Shown here: one piece after another, positions 38,886 through 47,062 of the stretch | Position numbering within the stretch: position 1 is the stretch's first letter | Layout of the letters: every line of letters starts with the position of its first letter | The notes under the pieces: generated by a model | What the model was told of the DNA's origin: nothing | Databases searched by the model: none | The model's input: the letters and a program-made list of their open reading frames with translations, nothing else | Translations under genes and position numbers: made by a program | NCBI RefSeq assembly: GCF_026672545.1 | Contig: NZ_JAPPRJ010000008.1 | Location: 372,001-436,000 of the forward strand | DNA from: Rhizobium sp. SL86 | GTDB taxonomy: Bacteria; Pseudomonadota; Alphaproteobacteria; Rhizobiales; Rhizobiaceae | Direction: 5' to 3' | DNA length: 64,000 nucleotides

Positions 38886-39647
38886 TCAGGGCCGCGGTTT
38901 GAGGTCGAACCGCATGTCGACGGTGACGGTATAACTGTTCTCGCCGCCGGCGATTGGCACCGGGGATGCCTCCTTGGCCATGGCCATGGTGCGCATCAGC
39001 GGCATGGGCTCCGGCTGGGCCGTATTTTCCGAAATCGACATCACCGGCCCGAGGGCAAGCCCTGCCGCTTCCGCCAGAACCTTCGCTTTTGCCATGGCAT
39101 CGGCCACCGCCTGGCGGCGCGCCTCCTCGACCGTCTTTTCCGGATCGGCATTGGTGAAGGTGATCTGGCCGCCCTGGTTGACGCCAAGCGTGACCGACCG
39201 GTCCAGGATGGCGCCGAGCTTGGCAATGTCGCGCACCCGGAGTGTCAAGCCGTTCGAGACCTGGTAACCGATGATCTGCGGCTGCGGATCGCCACTGCCC
39301 TGGCGGTTCGGATCGGGCTGGCTGTAGCGCGGATAGATCGAGAATTCGCTCGTCTGCATGTCGCGTTCGGCCAAGCCATCGGCCTTCAGCGCCTCGATCA
39401 CCGCGCGCATGGCGGCCGAATTGGAAGACAGCGCGGCCTGCGCAGTTTCGCCAACGCGCGTGACCGTCAGCGACAGGACCGCCATGTCGGGCGCGACCGC
39501 CGCACGGCCTTCGCCCGTTACGCTGATAAAGGGATGCGGCGGAGGCGGTGGGCCTTCGGCGCTGGCCGGCTGCGCAAAACCAAGGCCCGCCGCAAGAAGC
39601 GCGACCGGAAGCGCCATGCTTCTGAGCGTGAGATAATGAGCCGTCAT
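38886..39647 (-). CDS. SIMPL (DUF541) domain periplasmic protein
   Basis: A 253-residue protein with a Sec signal peptide (about residues 1-30, cleavage after PASA). The rest is a SIMPL domain: FISVTGEGRAAVAPDMAVLS at its start, a conserved central segment, and AVADAMAKAKVLAEAAG later. Members are periplasmic or outer-membrane-associated, of unclear function; some affect oxidative stress resistance. The start at 39647 has GGAGG upstream. A longer open frame to 39842 overlaps the tRNA gene and is rejected. Confidence 0.87.
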   Translation of the reverse strand: MTAHYLTLRSMALPVALLAAGLGFAQPASAEGPPPPPHPFISVTGEGRAAVAPDMAVLSLTVTRVGETAQAALSSNSAAMRAVIEALKADGLAERDMQTSEFSIYPRYSQPDPNRQGSGDPQPQIIGYQVSNGLTLRVRDIAKLGAILDRSVTLGVNQGGQITFTNADPEKTVEEARRQAVADAMAKAKVLAEAAGLALGPVMSISENTAQPEPMPLMRTMAMAKEASPVPIAGGENSYTVTVDMRFDLKPRP

Positions 39648-39827
39648 GGAGATCCTCCGCAAGGTGTTGATGTGCCGGCCGCCAGCTGCGTGCACCGGTT
39701 CAACGATAGCTGCCTGCTGATTGTGAAGCCAATACGGCGAGACTTGTGAAGGCGCAGATTTTGCGTTAGAGCCCACAACACGCCGGGTGTGCCATTGCCC
39801 CGGTTGGCCGCAACACGCTTGCGCGCC

Positions 39828-39903
39828 GGGCCTGTAGCTCAATGGTTAGAGCCGGCGGCTCATAACCGCTTGGTTGGGGGTTCGAGTCCCTCCGGGCCCA
39901 CCA
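39828..39903 (+). tRNA. tRNA with CAU anticodon, probably tRNA-Ile2 (lysidine type)
   Basis: A 76-nt cloverleaf with encoded CCA. Acceptor stem GGGCCTG pairs with CGGGCCC (one G-U), anticodon CAT at 39861-39863 in loop CTCATAA, and T-arm GGGGTTCGAGTCCC. The anticodon arm and the following CGCTTGGTT resemble bacterial ileX/tRNA-Ile2 more than elongator or initiator Met, so CAU is likely modified by TilS to read AUA. An elongator tRNA-Met cannot be fully excluded. Its 3' end is the attachment site of the integrated element. Confidence 0.9.
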
Positions 39904-41081
39904 TTTCTGTCTTCGGACGTTGTTTTTCCATCATTTTTTCCTCGATTTGTCTCACCGGAATCCCGGCTCGATGAAAGTGGGACATTTTTGCGGGCCACGT
40001 AGGTTTTACGGCGCTCGAAACCGGCATCAATGATGCGCTTGGATTGGGCGGCTTTCGTGTAGTGCTGAGCCATCTTGGAATCAGACCAGCCAAAGATCGC
40101 CATCAACTGATGTTCGGTAGCACCTGCCTCGGCGAGGATCGTCGCGGACGCCTTTCTGAGACCGTGCGACGAGCATTCCGGTAAATCGGCATCGTTGCAC
40201 CACTGGCGCATCTTATTGCCGAAGCCGTTCCCGCTGAACGCCTTGCCGTATTCGGTGGCAAGGAAGGTCGGCTGATCATGCGTAATCGCGTCCAGCGCCT
40301 CGCGAAGCTCGTCCGTGACCGGCAGGCTGAGGGACTGTGCATATGTGCCCGAACCCTTCTCCGGCATGAACTCGATACGGTCGGCGACCAGGTTCCGCCA
40401 GCCGAGCTTGACGAGGTCAGAGCGTCTGACGCCCAAATTCAGCATCAGTTCCATTGCAAGCCGGGCCATGGAGCCGAACGGATAAGCTGCGCGATAGCGT
40501 GCCAGCTCCGCTTCGCTCCAAGTATGGAAACCGGGAGATTTATGGATTTTGGTGACGCCGTTCGCGGGGTTGAAGGTCGCAAGTTCTGCGCTGATGGCCC
40601 AATTGAACAGCGCCTTCAGATACTTGACCAGCTTGTCAGCCGCGCCGGGCGTGCCAACACGCTTCATCTGACTGGCTTCGATGTCGGATTTGCGAATCTT
40701 CTTGAACGGCAGCTCGCCCACATTGCCGCAATAGCGATTGAGAACGCTCTTTTTGTCCTTCTGCGTGGCCGGCGACTGGCTTTGAAACGCCTTCGAGCGA
40801 TAATAGGTCTCGACCAGCCAACGAACCGAGCCGGGCTCCAGTCTTGAAATCGGGACGGTCTTTTCACCACGATCACCAGCCATGACGCGGTGATATTCCT
40901 CGGTAAACGCCTGGGTGACGCTGCCGGCCTCGTCCAGATAGGCGGACGTCATCCGGTACTTCGGCATGCCTGGCAGGCGGAGATAGAACCGCTCATTGCC
41001 ATGCCGATCGACATCCCGTGAGCAGAATTTAAAGGGGACGCGCTGATTACCCGACCGCATGATCAAACGGGTTTTCGCCAT
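39846..41081 (-). CDS. int: Tyrosine recombinase/integrase
   Basis: A 411-residue phage-type integrase. It has an N-terminal arm-binding region, a SAM-like core-binding domain (about residues 85-180), and a catalytic domain with Arg219 (GVRRSDL), HGLR (His306, Arg309), GWSDSK and the nucleophile Tyr341 (HYTKAA). The reading frame runs into the tRNA gene: about the last 19 codons (39846-39903) are antisense tRNA sequence, giving the tail PGGTRTPNQAVMSRRL. It overlaps the excisionase-like gene by 35 bases. Confidence 0.93.
   Translation of the reverse strand: MAKTRLIMRSGNQRVPFKFCSRDVDRHGNERFYLRLPGMPKYRMTSAYLDEAGSVTQAFTEEYHRVMAGDRGEKTVPISRLEPGSVRWLVETYYRSKAFQSQSPATQKDKKSVLNRYCGNVGELPFKKIRKSDIEASQMKRVGTPGAADKLVKYLKALFNWAISAELATFNPANGVTKIHKSPGFHTWSEAELARYRAAYPFGSMARLAMELMLNLGVRRSDLVKLGWRNLVADRIEFMPEKGSGTYAQSLSLPVTDELREALDAITHDQPTFLATEYGKAFSGNGFGNKMRQWCNDADLPECSSHGLRKASATILAEAGATEHQLMAIFGWSDSKMAQHYTKAAQSKRIIDAGFERRKTYVARKNVPLSSSRDSGETNRGKNDGKTTSEDRNGGPGGTRTPNQAVMSRRL
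39888..39903 (+). repeat. attL core of the integrated element
   Basis: CCCTCCGGGCCCACCA, the 3' end of the tRNA, recurs exactly at 51955-51970. With the flanking bases, 29 of 34 positions match between 39888-39921 and 51955-51988. Confidence 0.88.
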
Positions 41082-41313
41082 CGTCTTCGTCTCCGCTCAA
41101 GCCCTGTTCTTTGATATCGTACCAGGACGCGCGGATTTCCTCCGCATCCCAGCGGCGCAGTGCGCCGATCTTCACGCCTTTCGGCATAAGGCCACGGCGA
41201 ACCCAGTCGTCAAAGGTGCCCGTCGAGACATCGAGAAGTTCCGCCGCACGAACGCGGCTAACCGCGACTTTGTAGATGGGGCGTGGGGCCAGCGCTTCAG
41301 CTTGCTGCTTCAT
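41047..41313 (-). CDS. Excisionase-like helix-turn-helix protein
   Basis: An 88-residue MerR-like/AlpA-type DNA-binding protein (SRVRAAELLDVSTGTFDDWV, then RRGLMPKGVKIGALRRWDAE). This type often acts as recombination directionality factor or integrase regulator. The start at 41313 follows GAGGAG. Translationally linked to int by a 35-base overlap. Confidence 0.7.
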   Translation of the reverse strand: MKQQAEALAPRPIYKVAVSRVRAAELLDVSTGTFDDWVRRGLMPKGVKIGALRRWDAEEIRASWYDIKEQGLSGDEDDGENPFDHAVG

Positions 41314-41323
41314 GTGCCGCTCC

Positions 41324-41542
41324 TCACGCTCTGGAGGCGCTGTCAGCCAGCGCCAAAGCCTTCTGCTTGGGCTCGACCATATTCGCCGCAAGATACTCAT
41401 CCACGGCGTTTTCCGGCAGGAACAGGCTTCCACCGATCCGCACATGACGGATTTCCTGCTTGGCGATCAGGTTTCGGATGCGGGCAACCGGCCATCCGGA
41501 ACGGTCTGCAAGTTGTTTAGGGGATAAGAGTTGCGCCTGCAT
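41324..41542 (-). CDS. Small helix-turn-helix (excisionase family) protein
   Basis: A 72-residue protein with a winged HTH of excisionase type: LLSPKQLADRSGWPVARIRN followed by VRIGGSLFLPENAVDEYLA. It lies 10 bases upstream of the other excisionase-like gene on the same strand, forming an operon of two DNA-binding proteins and int. Two such proteins in a row suggest one regulates and one directs excision; which does what is unknown. Confidence 0.7.
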   Translation of the reverse strand: MQAQLLSPKQLADRSGWPVARIRNLIAKQEIRHVRIGGSLFLPENAVDEYLAANMVEPKQKALALADSASRA

Positions 41543-41607
41543 TGGAAATTCACCTCCAACTGATGATAGAATGATACGAACCCGAAAGAATCACATCAAG
41601 CTCAAAA

Positions 41608-42051
41608 ATGCAACGCGATTATCAGAAAAATAATAACTCGATGCAAGATACGCTGCTCATTCAGATGGGCAAACGTTTGGCTATGATCCGGGAAAACTCG
41701 GGATTGAAGCAGATCCCGTTTGCGGAAGCGCTTGAGGTCTCACAGGGCGGCTACAACACCTATGAACGCGGCCAACGAGAGATCCCCGTTCGCGTGCTGC
41801 GCGCGCTATACACGAAGTTCAACGTCAATCCAGTCTGGATGATGACCGGCGAAGGCAGCCCCTACAATCGAGACACCGTCGATCTGTATCACGACGTCAC
41901 GAACCAAGTTGATGCCTTTATCGTGCGGGAAAACTGTCAGGTGGAACCGGACAAGCGCTTGAAGCTCATCCGGTTCCTGATCGACTACGCCGAACAACAC
42001 GGCGAATTCACAGAGGAAATTGCAGAGAAATATCTGAGGTCAGCGATATGA
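41608..42051 (+). CDS. XRE-family regulator (phage-repressor-like)
   Basis: A 147-residue protein with an HTH_XRE domain (IRENSGLKQIPFAEALEVSQ, GYNTYERGQREIP). The following WMMTGEGSPY motif is common in repressors of integrated elements. The start may instead be the ATG 11 codons in (41641). Divergent to the excisionase/integrase operon with 65 bases between, so it probably controls excision. Confidence 0.82.
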   Translation: MQRDYQKNNNSMQDTLLIQMGKRLAMIRENSGLKQIPFAEALEVSQGGYNTYERGQREIPVRVLRALYTKFNVNPVWMMTGEGSPYNRDTVDLYHDVTNQVDAFIVRENCQVEPDKRLKLIRFLIDYAEQHGEFTEEIAEKYLRSAI

Positions 42052-42401
42052 GTAAGTCGAGCTTTGAACAGAAAATCGAACAGGGTTTTTACACTATCGG
42101 CCGCCAGCGCGATCAATTGGCATCCGAAAAGCGAAGGCTGGCAAGGCAATTGCGCTATGCCCAACATTCGGCCCGGCTCGCGAGCCTTTCAAAGCAATAC
42201 GATTTTGGGATGGTCTTCTTCGCAGCGATCGGAGCTGTCTTGCTCATTGTGTTTGATGGGAGAGGCGACTCCGATGCTTGGTTGACACCTGTGCTGAGCC
42301 TGTCCCTCATGCTGTTCGCTAGCGGTAGCGCGTTGCGTGGTCGGAAGATGGTCAGCCGGATCAGAAGCTTCAATGATCGGTTCGGTAGCTGGCAATTCTG
42401 A
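42048..42401 (+). CDS. Hypothetical two-TM membrane protein
   Basis: A 117-residue protein overlapping the preceding regulator by 4 bases (ATGA), so they are translationally coupled. A charged helical N-terminus (about residues 1-45) precedes two TM helices (about 52-69 and 80-95). No family recognised. Coupling to a repressor-like gene suggests a role in sensing or element maintenance, but this is conjecture. Confidence 0.6.
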   Translation: MSKSSFEQKIEQGFYTIGRQRDQLASEKRRLARQLRYAQHSARLASLSKQYDFGMVFFAAIGAVLLIVFDGRGDSDAWLTPVLSLSLMLFASGSALRGRKMVSRIRSFNDRFGSWQF

Positions 42402-42598
42402 CGGAAAATATTCAACCCACTTTGATGGGATGATTAATTTTGAACAGCGCACTATTTGGTCCACTGAAAGGGTCAATTAATGCGCCGGCTCCCATCACGC
42501 TGCGACGCCGGAATTCAAGGGCGGCCCGGCCAGCTACTCGGGCTCGTCCGTTGGTAAGTGATCATCTCGGCATCGTGCCGCAGGAGTAGGGACCGCGA

Positions 42599-42883
42599 AT
42601 GGCGCGTTGGAAGAAGCCATCGAAAGATGAAATCCTGGAGAACCGTCGAGCGCTGGCGGAGCGAGCACGCTGCGGTGATCTACGGCTGCCTGGAGGCGTT
42701 GCGGAACTCCGCAAGGGTATCGGCATGAACCAGGAACAATTCGCCACGATCCTTGGCCTCACCCGAAGGCAAATTGCTGACATCGAACGGGGTTACGGTA
42801 ATCCTACGTATGCAACGCTCGAGAAGATCGGTCGCCTGTTCGGCTTTTCGCTTGGTTTTATACCCAAAGCCGAAACCGAATGA
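42599..42883 (+). CDS. XRE-family DNA-binding protein
   Basis: A 94-residue HTH protein (MNQEQFATILGLTRRQIADI, RGYGNPTYATLEKIGRLFGF). It is convergent with the gene ending at 42886, only 2 bases apart. It may be a regulator of the element or an antitoxin without partner. The 197 bases before it (42402-42598) show no gene. Confidence 0.75.
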   Translation: MARWKKPSKDEILENRRALAERARCGDLRLPGGVAELRKGIGMNQEQFATILGLTRRQIADIERGYGNPTYATLEKIGRLFGFSLGFIPKAETE

Positions 42884-42885
42884 AT

Positions 42886-43923
42886 TCAAGAAATTCTTTT
42901 GGACTTTGAGATTTTCTTGGGTTTCCAGGAAATGCCTGATATCGGAGGGCATGCTTCGTAAAGTGCGGCCGATTGAATCACCAGGGGCATGTCATGCAAA
43001 GCGCCCTGGAATTTTTTGACGAATTCCACCCGGTCGATGGGAGCAAACTGTGCGACATATACAAATTGGCGCTTAAGCTCAACTACTGTTGCCGCGCCTG
43101 GTCTACGCACCACCTGAATTACAATCGGAATAATTGCGTCGATTGCATCTTCACCGGTCAAATCTGAGGTAAATGAGAATGCAACACCCACCTGCTCTCT
43201 AATCTGATGCTCAAGAATACGCTCGCCGAGCTGTTTAGCCTCAACCGTGACATAGGCGCGTATTTTCTTTAATTCAGCAGAACGGATTGTGGCGATGAAT
43301 GTCGCATCAATTTCTGGCTGAGTCTTGACGGAAACTTGTAGGTGAGCAAGCGTTTCAACTGAAAGGCCGAACTCACTGGCGCGAACTGCAAGGTGTGTTT
43401 CTATCAATCGTTGTGAAACGGCAATTTGAATCAACCAGGGTTCATCCTGGCGACCAAGTGTTCGGGCTTCGACTGGTATACTAAGAGATTCAAAACGAAA
43501 AATAGGTAGATCGGCCGTTGGATCAAATCGGTCAGGGAAAGGCTCTGTATCGCTGGGCTCGAAGGGTACAAATTCGAACACCTGCATGTTGCCGTAGACT
43601 TGCCGCGCAGTGATACGCATTGAAGCTAGCCGCTTAGGCCAGTTTCTGTTGCAGGTATGCTTACGAATAAAATCTTTGAGGAAATTTGCTGCATTTCCTG
43701 TGCTAAGTTGTTTTTTCTCCCCCTTGTGGCGACGGTTACGCTCTGTAATTGCATCGACAAGCAAAGAGCGATCTACCACAAGTCTCCTCTCTACGGGCCA
43801 GGAATCCGAGCCTAAAAGCCTATCATATAGAATCTCAATTACTTCGGGCTTCATGGATTGAACCACGGGATCTTCTGAATCCGGTTCGTCCCGCTTGCTG
43901 TCGGTGTCGTCGATCATAAGCAT
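42886..43923 (-). CDS. Putative PD-(D/E)XK restriction-like endonuclease, larger paralogue
   Basis: A 345-residue protein with no family name I can give. PEIDATFI (Asp206) followed 21 residues later by VTVEAKQ (Glu228-Ala-Lys230) fits the D...ExK core of PD-(D/E)XK nucleases. An N-terminal region with STGNAANFLKDFIRKH (residues 74-89) has no match in the neighbour. The middle and end align by eye with the 264-residue protein encoded upstream (RLIETHLAV vs RLIDTFLGL; PEID vs IEID; EAK vs QAK). Last gene of the vsr-dcm operon, 52 bases after its paralogue. Lower GC than the chromosome. Confidence 0.55.
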   Translation of the reverse strand: MLMIDDTDSKRDEPDSEDPVVQSMKPEVIEILYDRLLGSDSWPVERRLVVDRSLLVDAITERNRRHKGEKKQLSTGNAANFLKDFIRKHTCNRNWPKRLASMRITARQVYGNMQVFEFVPFEPSDTEPFPDRFDPTADLPIFRFESLSIPVEARTLGRQDEPWLIQIAVSQRLIETHLAVRASEFGLSVETLAHLQVSVKTQPEIDATFIATIRSAELKKIRAYVTVEAKQLGERILEHQIREQVGVAFSFTSDLTGEDAIDAIIPIVIQVVRRPGAATVVELKRQFVYVAQFAPIDRVEFVKKFQGALHDMPLVIQSAALYEACPPISGISWKPKKISKSKRIS

Positions 43924-43975
43924 CTTACCTGTTTCTAAGTATGCTATGACCCGATTCGGGTGTTAATGGTAAGAG

Positions 43976-44770
43976 TCAGACATAAGAGCGTATAGCATCC
44001 CGATCTAGCTCCGAGGCCGGCATGAGCTTGTAATGGCGCTCTTCAACTACCTTGACCTGGCCTTCGTCCAAAGTAAGCTCGAACAACGCTATGACACTGC
44101 CTGACATAAATTGGGCTGCCACCGGTCGACATCTAACGCCCGGAAACTTTTCAGCAGAGAAGGCGAGGTCTTGGCCAGTTTGAACAACACCTATTTGATC
44201 CTTGCCGCCTTTGGCCTGCACGGGAATGACATAGTGACAACCATATTTATCGAGGCCGATGTAGAGTTCATCTATCTCGATTTGCCCCACACCTTTGACG
44301 GTAGTCCTCAGATGATTCTGAAGACTATATGTAGTCAACCCTAGGAACGTGTCGATCAGGCGATTGTACCTGACAATAGCTAGCAGCGCTTGCTCGTCAT
44401 CCATTGCGTAAGCCCTAATGATTTCGGGCGTCGAGTCTGGTATCGCAATAGTAACTAAGTTCTCATGAGGAACAATTCGGGTTATCTTCACCAGTCGAAA
44501 GCGGTAGCGAGCTTTCCCCGCTCCCTCAATAACCCATTCGAGACCTTCAGGCTGCGTCGAGGTAATTGTTTCGGGCAATGGTATTCTAAAGCGGAAGGAG
44601 TAAATCAGGTCTCCAATGTTTTTCGGCAGAGCAATTTCGAGTTCAGCGGCAAAAGATTCGATTTCCTCACGAGCAAACTCGAAACCGGATACGTTTTCGG
44701 ACCAATGGGCGAAAAAGACACGCTCGATCAAGACCTTGTATCGATTTTGGGCAGGATCTGGTCTAGCCAT
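43976..44770 (-). CDS. Putative PD-(D/E)XK restriction-like endonuclease, smaller paralogue
   Basis: A 264-residue protein whose start overlaps the end of the methyltransferase gene by 8 bases, so the two are translationally coupled as in many R-M operons. GQIEIDELYIGLD (Asp167) and VIPVQAKGGKDQ (Gln185-Ala-Lys187) match a D...(E/Q)xK nuclease core; Gln for Glu is seen in some restriction enzymes. Clear by-eye resemblance to the next gene in the operon. Restriction activity is inferred from context and motif, not established. Confidence 0.6.
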   Translation of the reverse strand: MARPDPAQNRYKVLIERVFFAHWSENVSGFEFAREEIESFAAELEIALPKNIGDLIYSFRFRIPLPETITSTQPEGLEWVIEGAGKARYRFRLVKITRIVPHENLVTIAIPDSTPEIIRAYAMDDEQALLAIVRYNRLIDTFLGLTTYSLQNHLRTTVKGVGQIEIDELYIGLDKYGCHYVIPVQAKGGKDQIGVVQTGQDLAFSAEKFPGVRCRPVAAQFMSGSVIALFELTLDEGQVKVVEERHYKLMPASELDRDAIRSYV

Positions 44771-46130
44771 TTACAACGCGTAGCAAAATCCGCGCCTCCT
44801 CGATCTCGGATTGCTTACGTTTCTTGGTCCCGCTTTTTCTGTCTCGTTTAGAATTTGGTTTGGCGACCCCAAAATGCTCGGCCGCTTCCGCAAGCTCCAA
44901 ATAAAGCAGCGCTTCGTCTCCGAGTGTAATTACTTGAGGAGGGCGTGCAGGTTTTATTCCTAGAGCCCTCATTACTGTCGCGGCGACAGCGCGTGCCAAT
45001 GGAGGAGGAACTGAATTTCCTATCTGCCGCGCACCGTGCCATTTTGTCGAGTGCAGGCGAAACCAGTCGGGGAAACCGTGCAATCGCGCCATCTCTCGGA
45101 CAGTGATGCAGCGGTTGTGCAAATAATGAATGGGACGGGGGCTTGTGAACGCCCCGCGCGCACCATCGGTGCCAGCTCGCAAAGTATTTGAGAGGCCATC
45201 CGGCGACAGCTTAAAAAAGCGGCTAATCGGCTCAATGCAACCAGGTTCCGTCTCAGAGAACCGCCTTCTAGATATATCGGTATGAGTGGTTCGCGCGCTG
45301 GAAGTGAGAATTGCTGGATTCCATTCACGGACATAACCATAATGCCAAGCGTCATTGGTTGTGCAACGCATCTCCGCTGCAAAGTCTGACGCTTTCTTGA
45401 AGGCCGTTGTTCTGACTGCGTCAACCTCTATCAGTGTTTCGAATCGATCAGCGTCAGGTAGATCGCCTATCGCTTGTTCGCAGGACGGCCCGAACGGAAG
45501 GCCTTGCATCTGCCGCTTACCGTCCGCCGGATTAGTTTTCGGCAGCGGGTAGTCTGGAAGCTCGCGTCCAGTTTTCGCGCCGAGCAATATTAGACGCTGA
45601 CGATGCTGAGGAACCCCGTAATGTGCGGCGTCAAGTACCCGCCATGGCAAGCGAATTTGGTATCCTTTTGCGGCAAATGCCTGAACCAACTCATCGAGAA
45701 AAGCACGCTGCTTACCTAAGGTTAACCCTTTGACGTTTTCAAAAACAAATGTATCGGCGTCAAGCTCAGCTACAAGCCGAACGAAATCCATTACCAGGCT
45801 GTTGCGGGGGTCATCGAGTACGCGTTGCCCAATTAATGAGAAGCCCTGACAAGGAGGGCCGCCAAACACACAATCGATGCGCCTATCTCCAAGGCCTGCT
45901 CTTTCTCGAATTTCTTTACCGGACAGGCCCGCGACCGATTGTGGGATCACTACGGTATTGGGGAAATTGAACTTGTGGATCGCGCAGTGAATTGGATCGA
46001 TCTCTACAGCTGCTGCCACCTCAAAGCCGGCCTGTTCAAAGCCAAGACTCATTCCGCCAGCGCCCGCGAAAAGGTCTATGGCAAGTGGTCGAGCGTGGGG
46101 CTGAACTGTTGGCGTATCTTGATTCTTCAT
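44763..46130 (-). CDS. DNA (cytosine-5-)-methyltransferase
   Basis: A 455-residue type II m5C methyltransferase. All main motifs are visible: I (IDLFAGAGGMSLGFEQAGF), IV with catalytic Cys94 (FGGPPCQGFS), VI (FENVKG), VIII (QHRQRLILLG), and X (QIGNSVPPPLARAVA). A target-recognition region lies between VIII and X, and a basic C-terminal tail (KRDRKSGTKKRKQ) follows. It is preceded by vsr and followed by two putative nucleases. Target sequence not predictable. Base composition is lower in GC than the flanking chromosome. Confidence 0.95.
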   Translation of the reverse strand: MKNQDTPTVQPHARPLAIDLFAGAGGMSLGFEQAGFEVAAAVEIDPIHCAIHKFNFPNTVVIPQSVAGLSGKEIRERAGLGDRRIDCVFGGPPCQGFSLIGQRVLDDPRNSLVMDFVRLVAELDADTFVFENVKGLTLGKQRAFLDELVQAFAAKGYQIRLPWRVLDAAHYGVPQHRQRLILLGAKTGRELPDYPLPKTNPADGKRQMQGLPFGPSCEQAIGDLPDADRFETLIEVDAVRTTAFKKASDFAAEMRCTTNDAWHYGYVREWNPAILTSSARTTHTDISRRRFSETEPGCIEPISRFFKLSPDGLSNTLRAGTDGARGAFTSPRPIHYLHNRCITVREMARLHGFPDWFRLHSTKWHGARQIGNSVPPPLARAVAATVMRALGIKPARPPQVITLGDEALLYLELAEAAEHFGVAKPNSKRDRKSGTKKRKQSEIEEARILLRVVNG

Positions 46131-46149
46131 GTGCTCACCCTAGAGGGGT

Positions 46150-46584
46150 TCACTGATTTTGTCGATCGGATTTTTTGGGTCCACCGAGGAATGTCCCCAG
46201 TCTTCTCAACACGTCTGCTACCTCTTTCAACTCGCATTCCCAAATGACAATACACTCCCACCCCATAGCGTCTAGCGCATCCAGATTCCGTCTATCCCGT
46301 ATCTTGTTCGCTTCCAGCTTAGGCCCCCAGTATTCGAGCCGCGATTTTGAGCCGCGACCTTTCCGACAATCGTGACCATGCCAAAAACAACCATGCACGA
46401 AGATCGCTTTCTTGCGCCCTGGGAACACAATATCAGGTGAACCCGGTAGGTCCTTTCTATGTAGCCTAAAACGATACCCGGCTTCGAAAAGTATTTGGCG
46501 TACTTTCCGTTCTGGACCGGTGTTTTTGGTTTTGACGGACTGCATAATCCGTCGTCTCTGTTCAGGTGATCTTGTGTCAACCAT
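46150..46584 (-). CDS. vsr: Very short patch repair (Vsr) endonuclease
   Basis: A 144-residue enzyme that nicks 5' of the T in T:G mismatches made by deamination of 5-methylcytosine. Family motifs are TRSPEQRRRIMQSVKTKNTG, the metal-binding LPGSPDIVFPGRKKAIFVHG (Asp in the first part) and CFWHGHDC with conserved His. Nineteen bases upstream of the methyltransferase on the same strand, the usual pairing with an m5C system. Confidence 0.95.
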   Translation of the reverse strand: MVDTRSPEQRRRIMQSVKTKNTGPERKVRQILFEAGYRFRLHRKDLPGSPDIVFPGRKKAIFVHGCFWHGHDCRKGRGSKSRLEYWGPKLEANKIRDRRNLDALDAMGWECIVIWECELKEVADVLRRLGTFLGGPKKSDRQNQ

Positions 46585-46620
46585 TGGCCGACCACCGATC
46601 GCAACGACTAGAAGAAATGC

Positions 46621-46890
46621 TCATGTTTCCATACTCGTGCCACCCATAGTGTCAGGTAGCCGTCTGCGCTCGCCGGGGAGCAGGATATCTACGGAGCAGC
46701 CGAGCGTCTGCAGAACGTGCAACACTTTTCCGATCTGTGCTGTCGGCTTACCTGCTTCGAGATCGACAATGAAACGGACCCCAACGCCGGAGACGCCAGC
46801 AAGCTCGTCCTGCCGTAGGTTTTGCTCCTTACGCACGCTCCGCACCAGGGCGCCGATATCGTTTGAAGTTCTGACTTGCTTTGCCATCAT
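46621..46890 (-). CDS. HipB/Y4mF-like XRE regulator, candidate controller of the R-M operon
   Basis: An 89-residue HTH protein (RKEQNLRQDELAGVSGVGVR, FIVDLEAGKPTAQIGKVLHV) of the Y4mF/HipB type that normally precedes hipA. There is no hipA here; vsr and the methyltransferase follow instead, 36 bases downstream on the same strand. Two palindromic operator copies flank its promoter, one abutting the start codon. This suggests strong autorepression and a role like a C protein timing restriction and methylation. The function is inferred. Confidence 0.75.
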   Translation of the reverse strand: MMAKQVRTSNDIGALVRSVRKEQNLRQDELAGVSGVGVRFIVDLEAGKPTAQIGKVLHVLQTLGCSVDILLPGERRRLPDTMGGTSMET

Positions 46891-46964
46891 GATCTTCCCG
46901 CTCGGGAAATTATTAAAGATATTCGCCTGGTGTCGAGCACAAATTTCCCGAGCGGGAAGATCAT
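46889..46964 (-). promoter_or_regulatory. Double palindromic operator and promoter of the HTH-vsr-dcm operon
   Basis: A perfect 23-bp inverted repeat has arms 46889-46911 and 46942-46964. Each arm contains its own palindrome TTCCCG-N2-CGGGAA, so there are two regulator sites. One abuts the start codon at 46890; the 30 bases between hold AT-rich promoter-like sequence (TTGTGC and TTTAAT on the minus strand). Confidence 0.75.
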
Positions 46965-47062
46965 TCGAATCTCGACTGGCAAACCGACCTTCGGCAGATT
47001 GGGAGTTGTCGCGCCGCTAATTGGAAGCCGCAACGATACCGATCAAGCGCCTTGCATACGAA

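Noticed and set aside
39648-39842. N-terminal extension of the SIMPL-domain protein to 39842
   Set aside because: It would overlap the tRNA gene and destroy the signal peptide; the ATG at 39647 with GGAGG is the natural start.
46621-46890. A HipBA toxin-antitoxin module
   Set aside because: Only the HipB/Y4mF-like protein exists; no HipA-like gene is found on either side.
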